Below are positions 1-7,532 of a DNA stretch of 64,000 bases, piece by piece. The notes under the pieces are model-generated. The model saw only the letters and a list, made by a program, of their open reading frames with translations. It was not told where the DNA came from and did no database searches. A program made the translations under genes and the position numbers. Numbering within the stretch: the stretch's first letter is position 1; each line of letters begins with the position of its first letter. This DNA comes from an uncultured Holophagaceae bacterium (lineage in GTDB: Bacteria > Acidobacteriota > Holophagae > Holophagales > Holophagaceae): positions 1 to 64,000 of the forward strand of contig CAIOFF010000029.1 in assembly GCA_903857495.1 (NCBI GenBank), read 5' to 3'.

Positions 1-6
1 CAGTCC

Positions 7-164
7 TCCGGCGGTCCTGTGGCATAGCCTCCGCGCCGGATCCTGACTGCGCAGAGGGCATCGAGCCCTGTGCTTCGTCATCCGGCGGTCCTGTGGCATA
101 GCCTCCGCGCCGGATCCTGACTGCGCAGAGGGCATCGAGCCCTCTGCTTCGTCATCCGGCGGTC
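7..164. repeat. 74-bp direct tandem repeat, about 2.1 copies
   Basis: Two consecutive 74-base units (starting at 7 and 81) are identical except for one base (cctgtgc versus cctctgc), and a third begins at 155 and is cut off after about ten bases just before the korB stop codon. Each unit holds a TCCGGCG...CGCCGGA inverted repeat and a small GGGC-ATCGA-GCCC hairpin, so each copy can fold. The array sits directly downstream of the korAB operon, where it could act as a terminator or mRNA-stabilising tail. More copies may lie beyond the window edge. Confidence 0.85.
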
Positions 165-166
165 GG

Positions 167-1204
167 CTACATTAGGCTCTTCATGATGTCGTCGAGGACG
201 GCGGGGCTGGGCTTGAGGAGGGTCTCGTCCAGGCTGGCCAGGGGCTCGTCGACCAGGTTGAGCAGGTCCGGGAGGGGGGGCTGGGTCGGGTTGATGTAGA
301 GCAGCCCGGTGAGGAACTCGCCCTTCTCCATGGACTCGTGGATGGCCTTCATGGCGCCGTAGCGGTCCTTGGGGTCGTAGTCCTCGTGGATGGCCTTGAT
401 GGCCACCTTGGAGCCGTCCGGGAAGGTGACGACCTCGGTCTCACCCGCGGGGATGTCCACGTCCTCGACCTCGGAATACTGGACGAAGCCCAGGTCATGG
501 AGGGGGAAGTCATGGTCCTTGACGTGCTTGTAGGAGCGCGTGGAGGCATCGTGGTTGTTGAAGGTGACGCAGGGGCTGATGATGTCCAGCACCACGGTGC
601 CCTGGTAGGCGAAGGCGGCTTTGAGGATGGCGCCCAGCTGCTTGGGGTTGCCGGAGAAGCAGCGGGCCACGAAGCCGCAGCCCAGCTCGATGGCCAGGGT
701 GCAGGGATCGATGGGCGGCAGCTCGTTGACCGCGCCGCTCTTCAGGGAGGAGCCCTTGTCGGCGGTGGCGGAGAACTGGCCCTTCGTCAGGCCGTAGACG
801 CCGTTGTCCTCGATGATGTAGATCATGGCCACGTTGCGGCGCACTGCGTGGACGAACTGGCCCGTGCCGATGGACATGGAGTCGCCGTCGCCGGAGACGC
901 CGATGTTGATGAGCTGGCGGTTGGCCAGGGAGGCGCCGGTGGCCATGGAGGGCATGCGGCCGTGGACGCTGTTGAAGCCCCAGCCCTGGTTGATGAAGTA
1001 GGCGGGGGTCTTGGAGGAACAGCCGATGCCCGAGAACTTGGCGACCCGGTAGCCTTCGATGTTGGACTCGAAGGCGGCGTTGATGATCTGGGCGGTGATG
1101 GCGTCGTGGCCGCAGCCGGCGCAGAGGGTGGACTTGGAGCCCACATAGTCCTGCTTGGTGAAGCCGAGCTTATTGGCGGGAGCGGAAGGCGTGGGGGTGG
1201 TCAT
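167..1204 (-). CDS. korB: 2-oxoacid:ferredoxin oxidoreductase, beta subunit
   Basis: This is the thiamine-diphosphate-binding beta subunit of a ferredoxin-dependent 2-oxoacid oxidoreductase, most likely acting on 2-oxoglutarate. The enzyme couples reversible oxidative decarboxylation to ferredoxin reduction in the cytoplasm. The 345-residue protein shows CAGCGHD at residues 28-34, GIGCSSK around 59-65, and the ThDP motif GDGDSM at 105-110 followed by DNGVYGLTKGQ. The ATG is preceded by GAGGAG. It starts 12 bases after the alpha/gamma gene stops, so the two form one operon. Substrate choice is inferred from family resemblance; pyruvate or branched-chain 2-oxoacids remain possible. Confidence 0.9.
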   Translation of the reverse strand: MTTPTPSAPANKLGFTKQDYVGSKSTLCAGCGHDAITAQIINAAFESNIEGYRVAKFSGIGCSSKTPAYFINQGWGFNSVHGRMPSMATGASLANRQLINIGVSGDGDSMSIGTGQFVHAVRRNVAMIYIIEDNGVYGLTKGQFSATADKGSSLKSGAVNELPPIDPCTLAIELGCGFVARCFSGNPKQLGAILKAAFAYQGTVVLDIISPCVTFNNHDASTRSYKHVKDHDFPLHDLGFVQYSEVEDVDIPAGETEVVTFPDGSKVAIKAIHEDYDPKDRYGAMKAIHESMEKGEFLTGLLYINPTQPPLPDLLNLVDEPLASLDETLLKPSPAVLDDIMKSLM

Positions 1205-1216
1205 GGTCAGCTCCTC

Positions 1217-3040
1217 TTACTTCTGCTCGAAGGCGGTGATCTGGTCCACGATGCACTTGGCGGGGATGGCGTGGCCGTCGTAGTGGAGGACGCTCTTGAA
1301 CTTGGTGGCGAACTCCGGATAGGTCTCGCGGAAGAGGTTGGCCATCTGGCCGTCCCGGTTCTGCTCGACCAGGTAGACCACCTGCTTCTCCTGCACGAAG
1401 GCGTCGACCTCGGCCGTGAAGGGCAGGGCACGCAGCCGCAGGTAGTCCGTCTTGAGACCGGCCTCGGCCAGGATGTCCTGGGCCTCGATGGCCGCGGGGT
1501 TGCTGGAGCCGAAGGCCAGGAGGCCCTTGTCGGACCCCAGGTTGCGGAAGAGGGGCTTGGGCACGTAGGTCTTCGCGGTCTCGTATTTCCGCTTCAGGCG
1601 GTCCACTACCGCGAGGTAGTCCTCAGGCTTCTCGGAATACTGGGCGTAGGCGTTGTGACCCGAGCCGCGGGTGAAGTAGGCGCCCTTCCCGCCAGGGGTG
1701 CCGGGCAGGCTGCGGTAGGGAATCCCGTCGCCGTCCACGTCCTTGTAGCGGCCCCAGTCCTCGGCCTCGGCGAGCTGCTGCTGGTTGAGCACCTTGCCGC
1801 GGTCATAGGGCTTGGTCGGATAGTCGAAGGGCTTGGAGGACCAGTTCTGCATGCCCAGGTCCAGGTCCGTGACCACGAAGATGGGGGTCTGGAAGCGCTC
1901 GGCCAGGTCGAAGGCGTCGTAGGAGAACTGGAAGCACTCTTCCATGTTGCCGGGGTAGAGGTTGATGTGCTGGGTGTCGCCGTGGCTGCACTTGGCGCAG
2001 AGCTCGATGTCCGACTGCTGGGTGCGGGTGGGCAGGCCCGTGCTGGGACCGGTGCGGGCGACGTTGTAGAACACGCCCGGCGCTTCGACGTAGTAGCCCA
2101 GGCCGATGAACTCGCTCATGAGCGAGACGCCGGGCCCCGAGGTGGAGGTCATGGAGCGGGCACCGGCCCAGCCGGCGGCGAGCACCACGCCCGCGGAGGC
2201 GAGCTCGTCTTCCATCTGCACGATGGCCACCGTGGACTTGCCGGTCTTGGGATCGATGCGGTATTCCGCCGCGTACTCGATGAAGGTCTCGACCAGCGTC
2301 GAGGCGGGGGTGATGGGATACCAGCCCACCACGGTGCAGCCGGCGAAGAGGGCGCCCAGGGCGCAGGCCTCGTTGCCGTCCACGATGATGAGGCCCTGGG
2401 TCTTGTTGTCGCGCACCACCCGCACCTGGTCCTGGTCGGGCAGGTTCTCCATGGCCCAGTCATAGCCGGCCATGGCGGCGTTCTGGTTGAGCTCGATGGC
2501 CTTGTCCTTGCCCTTCAGCTGCTTGGCGATGGCCTTCTTGACCTCGGCCATGTCCACGCCCAGCACGCGCGACGCGACGCCGACATAGATCATGTTCTTC
2601 ACCAGCTTGTGCAGCTTGGGCTCGGGGCAGGAGGCCGTCACGAGCTTCTGGAAGGGCACGGGGATGCAGGCGAGGTCGCTGCGCAGCTTGTCCAGCTGCA
2701 GCGGCTCATCGTAGATCACCAGGGCGCCGACGTCGGCCTTGGCGATGTCGTCTTTGGCCGTCTCGGGATTCATCAGGATCAGCATCTCGTTGCTGGCCTT
2801 GCGCGCCACGTAGCCCTTGGCGCTGGCGCGGATGGTGAACCAGGTGGGGAGGCCGGCAATGTTCGAGGGGAAGAGGTTCTTGCCGCTGACGAAGACGCCC
2901 ATCTGGAAGATGGCGCGCAGCAGCACGGTGTTCGCGGTCTGGGAGCCCGAGCCGTTGACCGTGGCGACCTGGATGGAAAAATCGTTGATCCTGGTTTTCG
3001 CTCCCTGGGCGGGGGGGGCGGCAGCTGGGCTGGCAGTCAT
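1217..3040 (-). CDS. korA: 2-oxoacid:ferredoxin oxidoreductase, fused gamma-alpha subunit
   Basis: This is the partner of the downstream beta subunit. The 607-residue protein is a natural fusion. An N-terminal gamma domain (about residues 20-190, with GSGSQTANTVLLRAIFQMG) is followed by the alpha domain (from about 215, with NEACALGALFAGC, WYPITPAS and the TSTSGPGVSLM stretch). This gamma-alpha plus separate beta arrangement is typical of 2-oxoglutarate:ferredoxin oxidoreductases. The frame is open another 140 codons upstream, but the ATG chosen here is preceded by AGGAG at six bases, and homology to the family begins just after it. The first 20 residues are Ala/Pro-rich. Confidence 0.9.
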   Translation of the reverse strand: MTASPAAAPPAQGAKTRINDFSIQVATVNGSGSQTANTVLLRAIFQMGVFVSGKNLFPSNIAGLPTWFTIRASAKGYVARKASNEMLILMNPETAKDDIAKADVGALVIYDEPLQLDKLRSDLACIPVPFQKLVTASCPEPKLHKLVKNMIYVGVASRVLGVDMAEVKKAIAKQLKGKDKAIELNQNAAMAGYDWAMENLPDQDQVRVVRDNKTQGLIIVDGNEACALGALFAGCTVVGWYPITPASTLVETFIEYAAEYRIDPKTGKSTVAIVQMEDELASAGVVLAAGWAGARSMTSTSGPGVSLMSEFIGLGYYVEAPGVFYNVARTGPSTGLPTRTQQSDIELCAKCSHGDTQHINLYPGNMEECFQFSYDAFDLAERFQTPIFVVTDLDLGMQNWSSKPFDYPTKPYDRGKVLNQQQLAEAEDWGRYKDVDGDGIPYRSLPGTPGGKGAYFTRGSGHNAYAQYSEKPEDYLAVVDRLKRKYETAKTYVPKPLFRNLGSDKGLLAFGSSNPAAIEAQDILAEAGLKTDYLRLRALPFTAEVDAFVQEKQVVYLVEQNRDGQMANLFRETYPEFATKFKSVLHYDGHAIPAKCIVDQITAFEQK

Positions 3041-3083
3041 GGAGACTCCTTTTCGGGGCTGAACAGCAGACATGTAGGGCGCA

Positions 3084-3134
3084 TGAAAGACGATAAAGAG
3101 GGCGTAAATACTTGATCTATCAGGCCGTCTTTCA
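3084..3134. repeat. 9-bp inverted repeat in the korA-lexA intergenic region
   Basis: TGAAAGACG at 3084-3092 is matched perfectly by CGTCTTTCA at 3126-3134. Between them lies a shorter dyad, TGAT-CT-ATCA (3113-3122). The position between two divergent genes suits an operator or a paused hairpin in the kor leader, but no known regulator site is recognised. Confidence 0.35.
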
Positions 3135-3218
3135 GTATGCCAGAGGGCGGAAGCCGGTTCCATCCGTGGTCTTGCGTAGGGGGGAGAGGGGGTCTGAAAA
3201 TAAGCGAAAAAAAAGGGA

Positions 3219-3247
3219 TTGACGACCTGCCACTCCACTCCTACATT
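3219..3247 (+). promoter_or_regulatory. Sigma-70-type promoter of lexA
   Basis: A -35 hexamer TTGACG (3219-3224) and a -10 hexamer TACATT (3242-3247) are separated by exactly 17 bases. The -10 ends only seven bases before the lexA ATG at 3255, so the expected transcription start falls on or next to the start codon, giving a leaderless mRNA. No Shine-Dalgarno sequence precedes the ATG, which fits. Confidence 0.65.
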
Positions 3248-3254
3248 AAAACCC

Positions 3255-3920
3255 ATGAAAACCAGTGATCTCACCAAACGGCAGCAGGCCGTACTGAACT
3301 TCATCCGGACTTTCGTACTGGAGGAGGGGCGCAGTCCCACGCTCTCGGAAATTGCCAAGGGTGTCGGTTCCAGTGCGGTGTCCACCATCCACAAGCATGT
3401 CCAGCACTTGATGGACAAGGGCTTCCTGGTCCGCAGCCACGGGAAGGGCAACAACCTGGTGGTGTCCACCCAGGCCGAGGAGACGTCGGATCAGGGCCGC
3501 TCCGCCCGCGGTGAGCAGCGACCTGAGAGTACGCCGCTCCTGAAGATCTACCCGTTCTGCGGCGACGTGGCGGCTGGTGCGCCCATCCTGCCCGAGAGCC
3601 GCGCCCTGCCCATCGAGGTGCCCAACAGCATCCACCGGCAGCGTGACGAGCTCTTCGTCCTGCGGGTGCGGGGCGACTCCATGGTCGATGACGCCATCCT
3701 CGACGGCGACCTCGTGGTGCTCCAGCGCAAGGGGGAATACCGCAATGGCGACCGCGTGGTGGCCCTCATCGAGCAGGAGGAGGTCACCCTGAAGGAGTTC
3801 CGGCGCGATGCCAAGGGCGTGTGGCTCATCCCCCACAACCCCGAGCTGCAGCCCCGCTGCTACCCCCCGCAGCACATCGACATCCAGGGCGTCCTCGTCG
3901 GCGTCATGCGCAGCTGCTGA
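3255..3920 (+). CDS. lexA: SOS-response repressor LexA
   Basis: This is the transcriptional repressor of the DNA-damage response, inactivated by RecA-stimulated self-cleavage. The 221-residue protein has an N-terminal winged helix (residues 5-65, LTKRQQAVLNFIRTF and SEIAKGVGSSAVSTIHKHV). It also has the cleavage bond Ala107-Gly108 in DVAAGAP, the nucleophile Ser142 in RGDSMVDD and the general base Lys180 in VTLKEF. The Ser-Lys spacing of 38 is normal for the family. An in-frame TTG 36 bases upstream is rejected because it is part of the -35 box. I could not identify a LexA operator upstream, so autoregulation is not shown by the sequence. Confidence 0.92.
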   Translation: MKTSDLTKRQQAVLNFIRTFVLEEGRSPTLSEIAKGVGSSAVSTIHKHVQHLMDKGFLVRSHGKGNNLVVSTQAEETSDQGRSARGEQRPESTPLLKIYPFCGDVAAGAPILPESRALPIEVPNSIHRQRDELFVLRVRGDSMVDDAILDGDLVVLQRKGEYRNGDRVVALIEQEEVTLKEFRRDAKGVWLIPHNPELQPRCYPPQHIDIQGVLVGVMRSC

Positions 3921-3970
3921 GGCCCGCCCGGCGGGTCGACTTCCGAGTGGAATTCAGTAAATAAGGGGCA

Positions 3971-4050
3971 CCACCAAGGCACCAAGGCACCAAGAACTGC
4001 AATGGCGAAGTTCTTCTGTCTTTCTTGGTGTCTTGGTGGCAAAGGCTTTT
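3971..4050. repeat. CACCAAG-type dispersed inverted repeat, copy 1
   Basis: The left arm carries three tandem CACCAAG heptamers (3971-3996). The right arm TTTCTTGGTGTCTTGGTGG (4021-4039) is its imperfect complement and is followed by the conserved flank AAAGGCTTTT. The arms are about 24 bases apart, and the inner part contains an AAGAACT/AGTTCTT pairing. It lies between the converging lexA and dehydrogenase genes. The same element recurs near 21.6 kb and 35.2 kb. Confidence 0.85.
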
Positions 4051-4075
4051 TCCCCTTCTTTCGATGTGATCTGAC

Positions 4076-5107
4076 TCAGGTCGGCAGCCTGCTCCGGACG
4101 GCCTGCCCCATCTCGGTGGTGCTGTGGGTTCCGCCCAGGTCGCGGGTGCGGAAGCCCGCCTGCAGGGCCTCGCCCACCGCTGCTTCCAGCGTGGCGGCTT
4201 CCGGTTCCCAGCTCAGGTGCCGGAAGAGCAGCGCGAGGCTCAGGAACATGCCCACGGGGTTGGCCAGGTCCTGCCCGGCAATGTCCGGCGCGGAGCCGTG
4301 GACCGGCTCGGCCAGGGCCGCGCAGCGGAAGGGCCGGTGGGGGGCCCAGCTGAGGGAGGGCGCCATGCCCATGCCACCCACATAGGCAGCGGTGAGGTCG
4401 CTGATGAGGTCCCCGAGGTAGTTGTCGGCGGCGATGATCCCGAAGGCCTTCGGATCCTGCACCAGGGCGCAGAGCAGGGCATCCGCGTGCAGGGTGCGGG
4501 CGTCGACGGTAGGGAACTGGGTGCGCAGGTCGGCGAAGACCCGCAGCCACAGGCCGTGCCCATGCTTGAGCACATTGGCTTTGTGGGCCAGCAGCAGGGG
4601 ACGGCCCAGGACGGCCGCGCGCTGGAAGGCGCAGGCCAGCAGCCGGTGGACCGCGGGCTCCGTGTGGATGGCGTAGTCCACGGCGCGGCCGGGCTCCGTG
4701 GTGCCCTGGAGGCAGTAGGGGCCTTCGGTGTTCTCGCGGTAGATCTCCAGGTTGATCGCCGCGTCGAAGCCGGGCGCCAGGGGGCGGCAGGGGCGGAAGT
4801 TGACGGCCAGCTCCAGCTCCTGGCGCAGGCGCAGGAGGATCTGTTCGGCATGGCGCCCGTCGGGGATGCGCGGATCCCCCACTGCACCGAAGAGCACCGC
4901 GTCGCAGCCATCGCGGAGGACCGTGAAAGCGTCCTCGGGCAGGGTCTCTCCCGTGGCCAGGTAGTGCTCGGCGCCGTAGGGCAGGGGGACCACCTCGAGG
5001 CACCGGCCCCGGGACGCCGCCCACTCCAGGCAGGGCGCGGCTTCGGCCATGACCTCCCCGCCGACGCCGTCGCCGGGGATGAGCGCGATGCGGACCGGTC
5101 TGGACAC
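4076..5107 (-). CDS. Isocitrate/isopropylmalate dehydrogenase family protein
   Basis: This is an NAD(P)-dependent beta-decarboxylating dehydrogenase of the IPMDH/IDH/tartrate-dehydrogenase superfamily, 343 residues. Visible motifs are IALIPGDGVGGEV at the N-terminus, YRENTEGPYCLQG, the catalytic-lysine region HKANVLKHGHG, and the metal-binding region AADNYLGDLISDLTAAYVGG. The YRENTEG loop is the isocitrate/homoisocitrate/tartrate version rather than the ELTGGIY type of classical LeuB, and no leuC or leuD is nearby, so the substrate is unresolved. I chose GTG at 5107 because GGAGGG precedes it and it starts at the family N-terminus; another GTG 36 bases upstream is possible. Transcription diverges from the peroxiredoxin gene. 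Confidence 0.8.
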   Translation of the reverse strand: MSRPVRIALIPGDGVGGEVMAEAAPCLEWAASRGRCLEVVPLPYGAEHYLATGETLPEDAFTVLRDGCDAVLFGAVGDPRIPDGRHAEQILLRLRQELELAVNFRPCRPLAPGFDAAINLEIYRENTEGPYCLQGTTEPGRAVDYAIHTEPAVHRLLACAFQRAAVLGRPLLLAHKANVLKHGHGLWLRVFADLRTQFPTVDARTLHADALLCALVQDPKAFGIIAADNYLGDLISDLTAAYVGGMGMAPSLSWAPHRPFRCAALAEPVHGSAPDIAGQDLANPVGMFLSLALLFRHLSWEPEAATLEAAVGEALQAGFRTRDLGGTHSTTEMGQAVRSRLPT

Positions 5108-5193
5108 TGCGGTTCCCTCCCCCTGAGGAGCCGATGGTGCCACACTCCACCTGGAATCTGGAGGTCGGAGTGGCGCGGACAGGGAGGATCACC

Positions 5194-5685
5194 ATGGGGA
5201 TCATCGCGATGCTGGGGCTCGCTTCGGCGGCCGAGGTGACGGAAGGGGCCAAGGCTCCGGCTTTCGAGGCGCAGGATCAGAACGGCGCCACCGTGCGTCT
5301 GGCGGACTTCAAGGGCAAGTCGGCCGTGGTGCTCTACTTCTATCCCAAGGACGACACGCCCGGTTGCACGGCCGAGGCCTGCAGCCTGCGCGATGGGTTT
5401 GGCGAGATCCGCAAGGCCGGGGCGGTGATCCTAGGCGTGAGCGCCGACAACGGGCAGAGCCACAAGGCCTTCGCGGAGAAGTTCCACCTCCCGTTCAGTC
5501 TTCTGGCGGACCCCGACAAGAAGATCATCGAGGCTTACGGCGTAAAGGTGCCGCTCATCGGCATCGCCAAGCGGGTGACCTTCATCATCGACAAGAAGGG
5601 CATCGTCCGTCATGTCCTGAGTGATGTCCGCACCAAGGACCATGACCAGCAGGTGCTTGACTTCCTGAAGGCGTTGGCCAAGTGA
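5194..5685 (+). CDS. bcp: Thioredoxin-dependent peroxiredoxin (BCP/PrxQ type)
   Basis: This protein reduces hydrogen peroxide and organic hydroperoxides using thioredoxin. It has 163 residues and the atypical 2-Cys PrxQ signature DDTPGCTAEACSLRD, in which the peroxidatic Cys and the resolving Cys are five residues apart. FYPKDDTPG, GVSADNGQSHKAFAEK and the C-terminal RHVL region are typical. The ATG has a strong GGGAGG six bases upstream. A 20-codon in-frame extension to 5134 has no such site and runs into the start of the divergent dehydrogenase gene. The first residues (MGIIAMLGLASAAEV) are hydrophobic, so a short signal peptide is conceivable but lacks the usual positive charge. Confidence 0.88.
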   Translation: MGIIAMLGLASAAEVTEGAKAPAFEAQDQNGATVRLADFKGKSAVVLYFYPKDDTPGCTAEACSLRDGFGEIRKAGAVILGVSADNGQSHKAFAEKFHLPFSLLADPDKKIIEAYGVKVPLIGIAKRVTFIIDKKGIVRHVLSDVRTKDHDQQVLDFLKALAK

Positions 5686-5699
5686 ACCCCTGGGCGGCG

Positions 5700-5729
5700 T
5701 TGAGCCTGCGCTGACTTCCTGGCTAAAAT
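5700..5729 (+). promoter_or_regulatory. Candidate promoter upstream of the MglA-like gene
   Basis: TTGAGC (5700-5705) and TAAAAT (5724-5729) are 18 bases apart and sit 25 bases before the start codon. A GAGG Shine-Dalgarno sequence lies between them and the ATG. This is the clearest promoter-like pair in the gap after the peroxiredoxin gene. Confidence 0.4.
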
Positions 5730-5754
5730 CACGCCAACCCCACGAGGCTCTGGA

Positions 5755-6951
5755 ATGGTCTTCTTCAATCACGCCACCCGGCAGATGACGGTGAAGATCG
5801 TCTACTACGGCCCGGGCCTGTGTGGAAAGACCACCAACCTGAACACGATCTACGCCAGGACCACCCCGAAGGCCCGGGGTGAGATGGTGAGCCTCAATAC
5901 GGAGACGGACCGCACCCTCTTCTTCGATCTCCTGCCCATGGAGGTGGGCATGGTGGGCGGCTTCAAGACCCGCCTGCAGCTCTACACGGTGCCGGGCCAG
6001 GTGTTCTACAACAGCACCCGCAAGCTGGTACTGAAGGGCGTGGACGGCCTCGTCTTCGTGGTGGACAGCCAGGCCGCCATGCTGGACGCCTGCCATGAGA
6101 GCCTCCAGAACCTGCAGGAAAACCTCCGCGAGCAGGGGCTGAAGCCCGAGGAGATCCCCACGGTCTTCCAGTGGAACAAGCGGGATCTCCGGAGTGCGCT
6201 CTCGCTGGAGGAGCTGGAGGCGACCTTCAACTCGGGCGGGATTCCCAGCTTCCAGGCGGTCGCCTCCGAGGGCCAGGGCGTCTTCGAGACCCTGCGCGGC
6301 ATCACGCGGCTGGCCCTGTCCCGCATCAAGACCCACCTGCTGGACGAGGGGCCCGCTGCCGGGGGTCCGGTGGCTCAGCCCCTCACTCTCTCCGATCTGC
6401 CCTCCGACCTGGAGCTCTTCGATCTGGAAGGGGCCTCGGCGGGGGGGGGCGGTGACTACCTACTCCGGTCCGAAGAGGGGCTCGACGAGGACCTGCTCAT
6501 CGAGGCGCCCCAGCTGCCGGAGCCGCCCGGGGCGCTGGTCGAGGACCTGCTCCGCGAGGCGCCCCTGGTGCTGCCGGAGCCCTCCGGAGCTGTGCCCGAG
6601 GACCTCGCTTTTCTTCTGGAGAGTGACCTCACCTGGCTGTCCGAACCCGGCCCCGAAACCACGGCGCCGGCCGCCTCGGCCTGGGAGCCGTCCCCCGGGT
6701 TGGGTGCGGGAACCGCCGCTACGCTGGAACTGGCGGTGCCGGTGCGGTCACCGGCGCCCATGCACCGGGCGGCTGAGGACACCGAGCCGCTGTTCTCCCT
6801 GGTGCTGCCCGCCGACCTGGACACCCAGGACCTGGAAGTCGTGGTGCAGGTCCGGCAGCGGGACCGGGTCCTGCTGGAAGCCCAGCTCTGCCGCCCGGCG
6901 CCGTCTCCCGGAGCCACCGACCAGCTCACCATCGACTTGAAGCGCCCTTGA
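5755..6951 (+). CDS. MglA-family GTPase with a long C-terminal extension
   Basis: This is a small Ras-like GTPase of the MglA family, which controls cell polarity and motility with MglB-type GAPs. The G domain occupies residues 1-200: P-loop YYGPGLCGKTT, switch region LNTETDRTLFFDLLP, the YTVPGQ segment and NKRD. Classical MglA is about 195 residues; this protein has 398. The extra 200 residues are Pro/Glu/Ala-rich and include an internal duplication around 246-287 (EDLLIEAPQLPEPPGA then EDLLREAPLVLPEPSGA). It ends in a short beta-rich segment (residues 340-398). The stop overlaps the next ATG by one base (TGATG), so the two genes are translationally coupled. No mglB is visible in the window. 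Confidence 0.85.
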   Translation: MVFFNHATRQMTVKIVYYGPGLCGKTTNLNTIYARTTPKARGEMVSLNTETDRTLFFDLLPMEVGMVGGFKTRLQLYTVPGQVFYNSTRKLVLKGVDGLVFVVDSQAAMLDACHESLQNLQENLREQGLKPEEIPTVFQWNKRDLRSALSLEELEATFNSGGIPSFQAVASEGQGVFETLRGITRLALSRIKTHLLDEGPAAGGPVAQPLTLSDLPSDLELFDLEGASAGGGGDYLLRSEEGLDEDLLIEAPQLPEPPGALVEDLLREAPLVLPEPSGAVPEDLAFLLESDLTWLSEPGPETTAPAASAWEPSPGLGAGTAATLELAVPVRSPAPMHRAAEDTEPLFSLVLPADLDTQDLEVVVQVRQRDRVLLEAQLCRPAPSPGATDQLTIDLKRP

Positions 6952-7532
6952 TGCGGTCCCTGCTGGTCGCCCTGCTGCTCACGGCCCCGGCGCTGGCGGC
7001 CCTGCCCGGCTGGTGGAACGCCTTTGCACGGACCCCGGTGCTGGAGAGTCGCTTCCGCCAGGAGAGCGACAGCTTGGTTTTCGGCAAGCTGGCCCGGGAG
7101 GGGCGCCTGGCCCTGGCCCGGGGGGGCCGCCTGAGGGTGGCCTATGCCGGGGGCCTGACGGTCACCTGCGACGGTCGGAACCTGGTCCAGTACGATCCGG
7201 ATACGCGGACAGCCCAGCGGCTGGCTCTGACGCAGGCCGTCCGGGATTTCCCACTCCTGGGCCTGCTGCTCGATCCGGCGCGGCTCGAGCGGCTCTACCG
7301 GGCCGAGTCCCTGGGCGGCGAAGCCCTGCGGCTGGTGCCGAAGGAAGCGGGGCTACCAGAGCTGAAGGCCACGGGGCGCCGGGGGCTGCTGTGGAGCCTC
7401 GAGTGGACCGATCCCACCGGGGCCCGGCAGAAGCTCGAGCTGCTGGATCCGAAGACCTCCACCACGCCAACCCCGGGCCTGTTCCAGCCCCAGCTCCCGG
7501 CGGGCACCCGCTGGGCTACTCCGAACGGCTGA
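6951..7532 (+). CDS. LolA-like outer-membrane lipoprotein carrier protein
   Basis: This is a periplasmic protein of the LolA/LolB-like fold, which ferries lipoproteins or other lipids. It has 193 residues with an N-terminal signal peptide (MRSLLVALLLTAPALAA). A stretch of beta-strand-like segments follows (LESRFRQESDS, GRLALARGGRLRVAYA, LTVTCDGRNLVQYDPDTRTAQR), which matches the fold that starts from a processed precursor. LolC, LolD and LolE are not nearby. It is coupled to the MglA-like gene by a one-base overlap, and its 3' end overlaps the converging HAD gene by 17 bases. Assignment rests on family-like pattern rather than a strict motif. Confidence 0.7.
   Translation: MRSLLVALLLTAPALAALPGWWNAFARTPVLESRFRQESDSLVFGKLAREGRLALARGGRLRVAYAGGLTVTCDGRNLVQYDPDTRTAQRLALTQAVRDFPLLGLLLDPARLERLYRAESLGGEALRLVPKEAGLPELKATGRRGLLWSLEWTDPTGARQKLELLDPKTSTTPTPGLFQPQLPAGTRWATPNG

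Noticed and set aside
338-3115. A 900-codon open frame antisense to korAB, and similar very long antisense frames at 15796-19404 and 29375-33058
   Set aside because: They mirror real genes, their proteins are low-complexity Gly/Ala/Val/His text, and they arise from GC bias at third codon positions.
3041-3254. LexA box upstream of lexA
   Set aside because: No dyad matching a known LexA consensus was found; the GGTTCC-like stretch has no second half.
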